NCBI RefSeq assembly: GCF_901933205.1
Contig: NC_044590.1
Span: forward strand, 5,099,501 to 5,163,500
Source: Camarhynchus parvulus
Lineage: Eukaryota; Chordata; Aves; Passeriformes; Thraupidae
Length of the DNA: 64,000 bases
Direction of reading: 5' to 3'
The translations under genes and the position numbers were made by a program. The notes under the pieces were generated by a model. That model saw only the letters and a program-made list of their open reading frames with translations. It had not been told where the DNA came from and searched no databases. Below are positions 46,256 through 58,153 of this stretch, one piece after another (the first letter of the stretch is position 1; each line of letters starts with the position of its first letter).

Positions 46256-49078
46256 CAGGTTTGCCTGCAGTGCTTCACCTTTCCCAGCATTTAATTGCAG
46301 TATACACGAAGGAAGCAGCATTTGTATCCTTGCTAACATCTAGTTTTGAAACCAATTCAAAGACAGGAGCCAATTAGAAGGAAAATGTGCCATGACTCTT
46401 CCTTCTTTGCCCACGGTGTCACCTTTGCTGAGCGCTGCTTGCCCGAGACTTTGTGAGTCATTGCTACACAAGAGAGCTCAGAGTTCAGAGTGAAACCAGC
46501 ACTTTTGTTCTTGCACACTCTTACTTGATATCCCTCCTCCTCCTTCAGCTCTTCCAGTGCCAGTGGAACAATTGAGAACATGGATGTTTTAATTTCCATG
46601 GCTTGGTTTCCAAGTTTGCAGCACACGGCAACAGAGGAGTCACTTCAAAATACTGCAAATTCCTCTAAACAACCATGGCAAGGCCCAGTTCTCTCTGAAT
46701 TGGTGTAAAGGCATGTTTTTGTCCTGAAATCCAAATTTTGCTTCATTCATTTATAATATTCATGCACTCAGTCTTCCAGCCTGGCATTTCAGCTCCCCTG
46801 TGGATGTTTTTATTGCCTTTAGTCAAGGCAATATTGCACAGGATTTAGATGGAGGCATGGAAAGTCTGACTCTCCAAGGTCACTTGGAGGCTTCATTTAT
46901 AAATAAACCTTGTTAGAAACCATAGAAAGTCACTGTGGAAATGCTTGGGCAGAAGAGGTTTAGGTCAGACCTAGTAATTTTCTGCCTCCATCTATTTACC
47001 TGAAGAAAAGGAATAATAAAAACTTATACCCAGAAGGGAATGGATGGTTTTGCTTAATGAATCACTTAATATCTTTGTCCATAAAATGATGCATAAATTC
47101 ATCATAGCTCCACCGTTTCAGCACTGTGCATGCTACTCTCTCTCCATGAAAATTCATTGCAGTACCTGAATGCTGAGTGCTAATGAGAATTCTCTGCACT
47201 TAAAGGGTTGAAATTAAAATACTGCAATTACCAAAGTATCTTCCATTAGATGGAATTATTTATGAGAACTTGTCACTTAAAGACTCTCAGATTTTACTGA
47301 ATTAAAAATCAAGAAGTTTCAGGCCATTGTCATGTCTTTCTTTCTACCAGAGAGACACAGGATCATCTCTTCCACATTGCCATGAGTTATCTGGGAGAAC
47401 AAAGTCCAGGTTTTCTTATGAGTCTCCTCTAAACATTGTGGAGTCTCTGTGAACAATTCAGAGCTGAATTGCTTCATTTCACCAGTTTTGATGCTCATCC
47501 TTCTCATGTCTGGTCCTTCATGGAAAGTGAGTCTGGAAGGGCTTTGCTGTGCTGGACTAAATTTAGTCCTAGGCACTGACCAGAGGGAACATCACCCCAC
47601 CAAATAATAACGTTTTTTAGGGTTTTTTTGGCAGAAACAGACCTGAAATCGGCATCCCTGATCTCCTATGGTCCATCTCACATTTTCAAAGCTTGGAGTT
47701 TCTGAGGCTACACTCAGATCCCAACTGAATGGGGCTTTACTGCAAAAATTGCTTTTCAAATGGAAGAGGTAAATAATATCAGAAGCGAGCCTGTCATCCA
47801 TTGTGAACTGTTATTTTGTAGGTAGAGAAGACATCTTTTATTAAAATACTGAACTGAAATGAAAAGCAAACAAAGACAAAGTAAAGATGTGGGTGAGTTC
47901 CTGGGAAAGCAGGTCCTTCTTTGATCTCAGGTAGGAGCAGACACCTCAGTTATGTATCAGAAAATCAATCTCTCAGTGTAACTGTGGTGCAAAGGTGCCC
48001 ACAGAAGAAAAGCCAAGGACACTCCTGGCAGCAGCAGAGGTACATTTGAGGTACATGTTTACTGTCCCTGGGGTGGAGGTGAGCTGGGGTATCCAACAGC
48101 CATAAAAGCAGTGTCAAAGTCCATCTTGTGTTAGTTAAAGCACTGGCTCTGCTCAGAAGTAGATGTTTATGAGTAAAATAAATTCCTTGGTTCAAGGGCA
48201 GAAAGGGTCACAGTGTATCTCAAAATTTTTATTAGCCTTTTGCAAATAGAAATTATTTTAAGAAATGGGTAGTAATAGTGCTGCTTCTCTGCCCCTGTCT
48301 TATTGTTGAAAGAAGAAAAAAGACTAGAGAAACTAATTAGGTTTGAAGTGTACCTGATATTAAAAAAAAATAAAAATTGCAGAAGCCATCAGTCACTGAA
48401 AAGAGGAGAATGTTTCATTATGGAGCCAATTTGCCCTTTTTGTGACTGATGTGTGCAGGTGTTTGCCTGCTCTGTGCCTCAGAGTTGGGCTCTGAGAGGA
48501 TTCCCAGAGCCCTCTGCTCAACATCTGAGCTGATCCTGTCCCTCTTCCCATCCCACACTGACCCATGTTTTCACAATATGCTGGAGAAAAAATGGAGCAA
48601 CTTTAGAGCATTTTGAGACAGAAATCAGCCACCAGAGAGACCCACACTGACAAGGGCAGGGGCTGGAGCATCTCAGCTCTGCTTCTCACCTGGGTTTCTG
48701 CTCAGGGAAGGGGAAGGGAATGTGGCACATCATCCCTGAGAGCTGCCAGCCCCCAGCACAGCCTTCTCTGTCACTGAAATTGTGTCAGAGCCTGCATGGA
48801 TATGGGGGCTGCAGGACAGCAGCAAGAGGACACCTTGCTGTCCCTGCCAGAGGGGACAGGGACCCTGCCATGGCCTGGAGCCTGCTGCCTTCACCTGGGG
48901 TAGCTGAGGCCACCGTGCTGAAGTTGGCACTCTGTCACCTGGGCAGGGAAGGGACAGTGAGCTCCTTTTTTGGAGCACCAAAAAGGCTCTTTCCCCCACG
49001 CCTGGCATCCTTTCAGCAGGCAAAGCTGGGCTTTGTCTTCCCTGTGGCCACGCTCAGGGTGAGTGCATCATTGTCACT

Positions 49079-49590
49079 GCTAGAAGTGAAGGGAGGGACT
49101 ATTTGCAAGCTAAGAAGGATTTATTGCTCAGATAAACATCAATCTCAGAGGCTGTGAGATTTTAGAGGAGCAGGCATTTGGCCATAGCTCAAGAGTAGTG
49201 ACAAGTTCTTTGTTACAAGGCAATACAGAACTTTCTAACCCAATAGAGTTGCCACAGGGTTTATTTTGCTTTTCTAACCGATCACCTTTACTTAATTCTA
49301 CTGCAGTGCAGATACTTTTATCTAAGGGACTTCTAACTCACAGGCACACAGATGCTTCTCTTAAAACTTCTAAACTCTCAGTTTATTCCATACAACCACA
49401 CCCTTACATTATAAACCCTTCACCATCTTATCAGGAAAGTCTCTCACTTAAGGCATATTCTCACATACAACTATAATAAAATTTTATGATTTTTTTTTAC
49501 TTAATATTTTACATCAATCCAAGCCTCTCCTAAGGCTGCAGATCAAACCCTGCAGTGTCTGTGGAAGTTTCTGTTTTCCTGATTCCCACA
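49079..49590 (-). mobile_element. LTR-like interspersed repeat, probably ERV
   Basis: The stretch resembles, from memory, an LTR family found widely in passerine genomes. It includes TTTATTGCTCAGATAAAC (an AATAAA signal on the minus strand), GGCCATAGCTCAAGAG, CTTTCTAACCCAATAG, CTAACCGATCACCTTTACTT and CATCTTATCAGGAAAGTC. Boundaries are approximate and there are no retroviral reading frames. It lies about 21 kb into NTSR1 intron 1, antisense to the gene. Confidence 0.55.
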
Positions 49591-52500
49591 GGAGCAGAAC
49601 TGCTGTGTTTGTGTGGCTGTGAAAGCCCAAAATGCTCTGCCTGCCCTCCCTGTGCAGGGCTGGACATGGCACAGACCAAAACAGCAGCAGCAGCCCCCCC
49701 TGAGAGCAGCTTTTTGCAGGAGATGGAAGGGAAAGGATCAAAGGATGGTTTTGCTGTCAATTTTTGTTCGGCAGCATCAAACAGAAGCGCGGCTGTGTCG
49801 GCTCATGTTGGGTAGCAGAGCCAGATGCTCCAGAGAAAATCTGCTTCATTTCATTCCTTCAGCTCACTCTGGAGCTGGTTTTTAGTAGTGAATTAAAAAT
49901 ATTAAAAAAAAAAAATTCAAGGCTAAATAGTCGATTCTTGGCTATGAATATTTATGGCAGTATTGGACTTGCAAATCCAAGGTAATTTAAATGTCAAAAC
50001 TGGTGTAAAGTCTCTCCTTTGGAGGGTAAGTCAGAAAATTAAACTTGATTACAAGCCATAATATTTGGAAATTAGCATCTTAGGGTATCAGTGATAAACA
50101 CTTCTGTACATCCCCTTTTTAAGTGATACATTTTTAAAATATGAGAATTAATTTTAATAAAAAAATGATCCCTTAATTAACAGTGAGGTGATTAACAGGG
50201 AAACCCTGGTTGCATTCATGACACTGTGATTACTTCATCTTGCTAAATCACTTCCTCTTTTGCAAGGAATCTGCCTCCACAACTCTTTGGACAGGAATGG
50301 CTCCTACCTGAGACAGCCTTGTGTCTGGGCAGCCTGCCTCAGGGATAAAAGCAGCAATTTTTGTGCTGAAATTTTTGTGCTTCGAAAAGGAAATTATTTT
50401 GGTTAATGCATAGCACAGGCCAGTGTAAGTAAGTGCCAGCAACAGCAGCTGCAACATCTCTGTGAGCAGAGGGGGATGTGACCAGCAGCCATGCTCAGAG
50501 CCTTGGACAGCACCATGCAGAGGTTCTGCTCCTGATTCCTGCACTGCACAAATCAGGACATTGGAAGCTGATACCTGCTCCAGGCCAACATTCTCAGCCA
50601 TTCCTCCATGGAGCTCGGTGGTTTTGAGAAAGGTAAAGCTGAAAAACAACCCACCTGTTAAGAGCCTGTGAATTGTGCTGCAGGAGTTGGAGCTGCCGTG
50701 GGGAACTGGTTGGAGATTCTTCTAAACCTGCGATCAGAATCCTGATTTGAGGAATAGCAATTCATACCTTTGCTCCATACAGAGTCCAAGCAATTATACC
50801 CAGCACTTAGGGTTCCCTTATGTATTAGATTTTTTAGCAAACTTCAAATGCTGGCTACAGCCAGGTGGGTACCTCTACCTTTTGGGGTAAGGTCCAGAGA
50901 AATTTATAACAGCAAAGAAGCCACTCCACAGGCAAAACATCTTTCTCATGCCAGTCATTAGCTGGCTGGATTATGCTTTAGAGCAAAGCAGGTTACATAA
51001 AGTCTGTGCTCAGTAATGACTCCTCAGCAGAAACAAATCTGACATTTGGCCTATTAGCCTCATTTGCAGTCTGCTCCCATAGCATTTGGTCTCACATGTT
51101 CATTTTGTACTTTAATTTGGAAAAAAGAAAATCAATTTTGAGAAATGGGAAAGCATTCAGGGCTTGCCTGTGCTGTGGTTTGCAGGGGAGAGCCGTGACC
51201 TCCTCGATCTGTTTTGCCTTGGGTTCATTTTCTGAGAGACCATGAGGATTTGGGGTTATGGGGTCTTCCAGCTGCCCAGCCAGGCTTTGGACCCACAGCT
51301 CATTAGGACCTGACCTGTTCAATGCAGTGGCTTTTAATTGGCCAACAGAGACTCTGCCACCAGGGACAGATGGCTCATACCTGCTTTCCTCCCTACCTGT
51401 GCTAGATTTAGGATTTCTCCCCCTGCATGTCACTTGATCCTTCCATACTGTCCCCAGTATGGGGGTTTGAGCATTTCCCTGCTGATTTATCTTCATGGCA
51501 GGGCAGCAGCCTGAAACCAGGAGATGCTCTGAGCTCCTTGGAGATGCCAGGTCTCTCTGCAGCCCCTTGTTTGTCTCGTCTCCCTGGCAAAATGGCTTTT
51601 CTCCAAAAACCTGCCCCCCACACACACCTCCTCAGGATGACACCTGTAATTCTACTGTAAGAGCAGCAGAGTGCATAGTATTACTGTAAAAATATTAAAT
51701 AGGCCCTTTCAAGTAACTTGAAAGCCTGTGCATGAATAATCACCCTGGTGTCTCCTCAGGAGCTCATGGTTTTCCATGCAGTAATGTTCCCAGACCCCAG
51801 GTGATGTCTCCACAGCAGCCCTGAGTGCCCATTGCAGCGCAGGTGGATCCATGTGGAGGGTGGTACTGGCTGTGGAGATGTCCAGGATGACTTGTGTCCA
51901 CTGGGGACCCTCTCAGAGCAGCTGTTTTCCCTGAAAACCCCAAAACTGCAGTGCCAAGATACCCAAACCATTGCTCACCCTTGCACCCCTCTGTGGCTGC
52001 AGTTCCCAGCTGGTTCAACCCTTGTGTCCATCTTGCAGAGAAAATGACCTGTCCCAAAGCTTCAGGCATGGAAATTGCTCACTCAGAGGGAAATGGACAA
52101 TTTCATCCAGTTCTTAAGCCTCCTCTGAAAAAAAAAGGGCTCTGAATGTCTCTGGCTATGAAGCTTTTATTTGCATTCCTTTCCACATTTCTCTGAGCCA
52201 TTTGTATTTCATCCTTACAACGCAGAAGACAAAAAAGGGAAAAAAGAGTGATAGACACATTGACTGATAGTGAATGGGCTTTTTTTCCACCCTCTGGATT
52301 TATTCCTTTTCCTCCTCCAGCTCCTGACATCTTCAGTTCTCCAGCTCTCTTTTTCTGTAAATATCCTTAACAATGAATGGACTCGGGAAATGTTCTCAGG
52401 GACACACAGTTCCATGGAGAAACCAACAGCCACACTCAGATCGCACAGGCTGGGCTAAGAAAGCACCTAAAAATTATGATGATTATTAAAGCTGCTTCCC

Positions 52501-54147
52501 AGAGGCTGTTTCATCTCCTGAGGATGCTGGGGATGCTGGGCACAGCAGCAGGACCAAGCAGCAGCCACCAAATTCAGCAGGAGCCCTGGGAAGCCAGAGG
52601 GACCCAGTTTCCTTCTGACCTCCCTGCCTTGCTCCAGGAAAACTCCCTGGGTTTGTCCATAATGTTCACAAATTTTCTGCTGGTCTGTTTTTTCCTTTAC
52701 AGCCATGGCAAGTACCCTGCAGGAAAAGGAGCTCATTTCAGCAGCTCCCCGAGCCAGCAGGAGCAGCCCTGGGAAACAATATAATGACAAGGCTGTTGAT
52801 TTAAGTGGCATGAGCAGAGCAGGAGCACCAACACACTCCCAGGAGCACCAGGGGACCAGGGTGCTCCCATTTCACATTGTATTCCTATTTTTTCCCTCAC
52901 TGGCATTCATCTTAAAAACTGGGGGTTGCAGTGGAATTAATGGGTGACGCAGAGCTAATGTGTGATGAAGACAAATCTGGTTTTGTGTGCAGTTTATGTC
53001 TTGCCCACAGCAAGAGTGAAAAAAACCCAAAAGGATTTGGCCATTATAAAGGAGGTGCTCCATGAAATACAAATGTGCTTTCTGACTTCCAAAATAGAAA
53101 AAATGCAGGGAAGTGACTGAAATTGTATCAGGCTAAGTAAGATCACAAAGAACCCGAGCCCTCCATGAATAGTGCCTTGATGATAAATCAGCAAAAGAAG
53201 TCTATAAACAATTGTGCTCTGTGATTTGCCTTGCTCACCCCGCTCAAGTGCAACAAAGAGAGAGAATTTTTTGTCTTCCTCAAGACTCTGCCTAGTCAAT
53301 ACTTTTCCTTGGTAGCTGATCCAATCACCCTGATTATGGGATGCTCTGAGGAGCAGGAATCAGGAGGGATGAGCTCTGCCTGACCTCCCCTCTTGGCTGT
53401 GTTTGCCAGGCAGAACTGCTTGAAGGAGAACTGGAGATTTTTCCAGCCTGCTGGGGAGAGGGACAGACAGGTACAGCCTGCTGGGAAGGGCTGCCACGGA
53501 AATAGGGACGTCAGGAGGGTCCCACAGCATTTCCTGAGAGAAAGCTCAAACCTCGCTCTGCTCAACGTCACCACTGTCCCCAAGTCTTTGTGTCAGCCAG
53601 GAGAGGGGCTGGGGCTGCCCAAGCTCTACTTCAGGCTGCAATTAATTGGTGTAAACTGGGAAAAAATAAAAAATGGGAAAGAAAAGGAAAAAAACAAAAG
53701 GAAAAAATAAACCCAAAACAACCAAGGAAATAAAAATCCACATTGCCACCGCTTAATAAAGCAGCCTGGGAGGAACTGTAGCATTTTCTCTGTAAAGTGA
53801 GGTATGTTCCAAACTTCAGCTTTTAAGTTCAGACCCCCAGAGAGATTGTTAGATTTTAATTGCTACCTTAATCAACATTTATTAGTGCTAACCAAAGCTC
53901 CTCATGGATTTAAAATTCAACCCAATTGTCAACTACTAATTACTTTAAGCAGACAAGCTGTTATTTTACCAGCTGTATTAATGAGACTTTACAGCACATG
54001 TGAAATATTACAAAAAGCTTCAGAAAATTGATCCCAAAATGTAATTCAACAGATAAATTTTTTTTGTCACGACATTACTTGTCTCTCAGGCACTATAGCA
54101 TCTCTTACCCTCCTCTACCTCCACCTCACCTGGCAGAAATGCAAAAC

Positions 54148-54331
54148 CAGAATTGGGTCTGAAGTATTTTTCAATAGGAGAATGATTTTTTTCTTTCCAT
54201 TTGTTTGGGTTTTTGTTTAACCTAACTTTCCTTTGAATGGTTCTGAATTAGGTCTAATATGTTTTTCAATAGGAGAATGATTTGTTCTTTCCATTTCCTT
54301 GGGTTTTTTGTTTAAATTAACTTCCCTTTGG
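54148..54331. repeat. Diverged tandem duplication, period about 95 bases
   Basis: TTTTTCAATAGGAGAATGAT followed by TTCTTTCCATTT and a GGGTTTTT..GTTTAA segment occurs twice (about 54148-54239 and 54243-54331). Several substitutions and small length differences indicate an older event than the one at 32.4 kb. Confidence 0.9.
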
Positions 54332-56003
54332 ATCCTCCTGCAGTGTGCACCTCATGCATCAGGCTGAAGGCTGGTTTATAACAAAGTCTTTACCTTAAAT
54401 CTTCAGCACCATCTTGGGGAATGGAGCTGATTTATTAATTACCCTGTGCTCTAATGAGTTTCTGCTCTCCTGTCAGCCAGCTGCTGGTTGCACCCTCATT
54501 TTTTCCCCACAAAGGGCAGGACAGAGGGACACGAGTGGCAGAGGGGAGCCCAGCACCTGAGTGCTCCACGCTCATTTATTTACACACTCATTCCAAGTAG
54601 ATTACACACTCATTGCAAGTGTAAAACTGGAGAAACCTGGAGTCTGACAGCCCCACGTGAGCCAAACAGACCCACACGTTTATCTGTCATGATCCACCTA
54701 CCAGGAGAGTGTGGGAAGGAAGGAAGAAAGAAAGCAAGCACCATTTGATTCAACTGTTTGCTGCTCTTCACAGGCAGAAATCTTTGCTTGTTATGCTCCT
54801 GTGCTCGTGTCTCTGGCTTTGTTCCCCTGCTAGAGCAGACTGTTCAGCTGGAATCCTGAAACAGCCACTGCAAGTGACTTCATACCCATGTGGGAAAAAG
54901 GCATCCATTTTGATGATGAGGGATGAAATGACTCAGTATTGCCAGAACAAGAGAAGCTGGGGGATAATTGACTGCCACCAGGGGTTGAATATTTTTCTTG
55001 ATGCTGTCTTTGAGTAAATATCCAAGCATAACAGTCTCATTCATGACAGCAGCCATCCCAAGCATGAACCAAAGAATGGAATAGCAGGCACAGGTTAGAC
55101 AGCAAGGATCTGGATGCTGGCTCACAAAACCAGCTGCTGTGAGTTATTTACGTGGTGACAGTGCCCTCAGACACACCTGCAGCCTGTGCTGTCCTTAAGG
55201 CTCTGGTGGCTGCCCCTCCTGCAGCATCCCAGGCTGCAGAGGCCACACAGGAGTGTCAGATGTGCTGAGCACTTGCAGTTGTGGTGAGGAACACGGGAAA
55301 GATGTGATTTCCTGGGGTTTGAGAAGGAAATCATCAGCCATACTCAACACCAGCACCAGCCTGCTCCACAGGGAGCACCATGCAGACACTTTGGATGAAA
55401 GTCCACCCCGTGAGCCCCCACAACTTGCGCAACCCAGCAGCAAAGAAGAACCAAAAGAGGATAAGCAGAAAATAACTGCAAAATCTGGATTAGGATTACT
55501 CAGCTGTTAGGAGCATTAGGCACTGTATGAACATTTATTAAATTCTTTAGAGGGCTGACAAGCAGCAGAGCTGGAGAAACCCAAATACCTTGTGAAAGGC
55601 AATGGGCAATATCCCTTTGGCAAAAACAGGCAGGAACCAAAATACCAGCAGATAGTGAGAACTGAAATCCAACTGCGCTGGTAAATTATTTAAAGTGTAT
55701 TTCCAGTCTGTCATTTGAAGTTGAAGGATTATTTCCCCTTCAGTAGAACATAGCTGCTGGGCAGGGTGAGGGGGAAATGGTACCAAAGACCTGTGTGTTC
55801 AAAGGGAAAAGCATGAACATTATTCACTGAGTTTTTGTTCAACCAAAAATATTGCCCTAAATAGTGCAATGGATCTGAGCAGCCAGGCTGAGGCCAGCAA
55901 ACTGACAGCATATGAATTGACTTTGTTCCTGTTTGCAAGCAAAATTGGCTAAATTGAATTAATTTACCTTGTAGCTCACTGTACCAGTCACAGGAAAGGG
56001 AGA

Positions 56004-56076
56004 AGGAAGGAGCTGGACTTGGTGATCCTTGTGGGTCCCTTCCAGCTCAGAATTTTCTGTGATTTCCTGAGGGAGG
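56004..56076 (+). mobile_element. CR1 LINE fragment, extreme 3' end
   Basis: GAGCTGGACTTGGTGATCCT, then GTGGGTCCCTTCCAGCTCAG and TTCTGTGATTT, is the terminal part of CR1 in sense orientation, including one copy of the terminal TTCTGTGATT-type repeat. Confidence 0.88.
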
Positions 56077-57514
56077 AGGTGGGGAGGATTTGAAGCTTTG
56101 GGTTAATGATGATGGGATGGAGGATCCTCACTGCTGCTCTGTCACTTCTTCTGTCCTCCTTCACCAGGTATAGGAAAGCAGCAGCTGTCCCACACCAAAC
56201 CCCGTCCTTTTTATATTCCACATGTCCCTCTTAAATCAGTAGCAGGAAGCCCTAAATTAACTGAAGTGAGATGGAAAAGGCCCCAAATTCATCATCTTCA
56301 TCAAGCTCAATCCTAGAGAGAGCTTGGGTTATTTGGTTTTTGGGTTTCTTTGGCATTGGGCTTTTTTAATTACTCCTCCATTTTTCTAAATAAGCATTTT
56401 TCCTTCAGTTTTATTAAGAGAAAAAGCTGAGTATCCATGATATACAAGGCATTTCCAGTGCACAGTGGTAAACATTAGAACCTTCCAATTTGTCTATTCC
56501 CCAGTCCATTGTTTGCAGGATTTCCTGAATTTCAGTTTTTCTTTCTCTTTGGAAGGTGGAATCAGCAGAGCCATTCAAGTTTGAGTTTGATGGGCAAAGA
56601 CCAGGAAAGGAGGAATTTTTCTCTTAAAAACAGTTATAATGGAGTAGGTTCTCCGGCATTTAAGGAGGTAATGAAAAGCTCTGAGATCCCCAGGGAGTTC
56701 AATATTTATGTATTACCCTTGTGTACAATTAGGAATAATAAGATTTAGATGAAACAGTTATGGATGAATCACACTTTTGCTGTTACTTACAATAAATAAA
56801 TAAATCTGAAAATAGTTCAGGTCACAGCATTGTAACCATGCACAGAAATGAGGTTAAATGGTCCTTCAGGTATGCAGTCATGCTCAGGAATGCCACCATT
56901 ATTCAGTGCTCTGCCATCTTTCCCAACCCATCATGAGCAAGAGGCCCATTTAAGTTGTTCTGCATCAGATGTTATTTTTTATGTACAAATGTTTTCTCCA
57001 AGGAGGGAAGTTTATGAATGGGAATGTTTTTGCCATGGATATGATGGATGTTTTTTTGTCAGTACGCAATTTATTTCCATCTGTTCTGTATCTGATTAAC
57101 TCCTGCAGAGTATGTGATTAACTCAACTTCTCAACATCATTAGCTGCTCTGCATTCCCATTATAGTTCATCAGTGTGGGACCACACACAGGCTCCAAAAT
57201 GGTACACGTTGGTTATTCTTAAAACCTTAATCCACACTGCCTGGTTATTCTCTGTGATGGCCACAGATCCAGGGAGAGAAGCCAGGAAAACATCACTACT
57301 GTGGAGCACACACAAAATGCTAATGAAAACAGAGTTTAAGCAGATCCTCTTTCTGATCTCAGTGCTTGAGCTAAATTAAGCCATTTGGAAGAGTTCAGGG
57401 CTGGTGTTATCCAGCTGGAGACAGCTCTGGAGGCATCCAGGCAGCACAGAGAGAGGAGAGGACCACTGCCCTGTGCATGGCCACGTCCTCCTGCTCAGCA
57501 GCAGGTTGGTGGTG

Positions 57515-58010
57515 CTAGCAAAATTAATCCACAAACACCAGAGGTTTATGTCCAAAAAGGAGACAGAGGAGTCCTTTCTGGCTTTATTTGAATAAAGGGA
57601 GAGGCCATGGGGCATTCCCCTGGGATGTCAGATTTTTGGAGGACACAGCCTCCCTTTTCATCCCAATTTCCCAGCCACATTTCCCTTCTCTCTTTCCCCA
57701 TTGGCTGAGGTACCTGAGAGGTTCAGACTTCCCAATACACCTGATACCAAAGATTTCCCTCTAATGTATAACCCTCCCTTTTAATTTTTAATTCTTATGG
57801 AATTTAGGGGTTTTTCTTCCCCATTGTTTCTTTCATCTCTCAATGTCTAACTTCGTTTATCAGCAAACCTAAAGTTTATTTGTAAAAGCAAATATCTTTT
57901 CCCATTCATCAATCAGTGGAATCCTTCCCTTTGTTTCTTTTATTTTCCAGAGCTAGTTTCATCTACCAGCAGACCCACAGCTTGTTTGGAAAGACAAATC
58001 CTCTATTCCT
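57515..58010 (-). mobile_element. LTR-like interspersed repeat, probably ERV
   Basis: The segment with TTTATGTCCAAAAAGGAGAC, CTGGCTTTATTTGAATAAAG, GATGTCAGATTTTTGGAG and CCCATTGGCTGAGGTACC resembles a passerine ERV LTR from memory. A minus-strand AATAAA near 57590 would sit about 60-70 bases before an LTR end. A CCAAT-box-like CCATTGGCTGAGG occurs near 57700. Ends are not defined and no coding remnants were seen. Confidence 0.45.
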
Positions 58011-58100
58011 CTCATAGGTACTTGCACCTTGTAGATCTCCAAGCACGGCACAGACTGCAGTCTGCCACCCCAAGCCTTGTAGTAATAAGGATTTTCTTCT

Positions 58101-58153
58101 GGTATAAATATCTACCAATACAAAATTGGTATAAATATCTACCAATACAAAAC
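58101..58153. repeat. 27-base direct tandem repeat, two copies
   Basis: GGTATAAATATCTACCAATA followed by CAAAATT or CAAAACC occurs at 58101-58127 and 58128-58153. The unit itself is partly palindromic (GGTA...TACC). Confidence 0.93.

Noticed and set aside
48720..49157. 145-codon plus-strand frame next to an LTR-like repeat
   Set aside because: Overlaps an open frame on the other strand in GC-rich DNA and has no motif or family resemblance.
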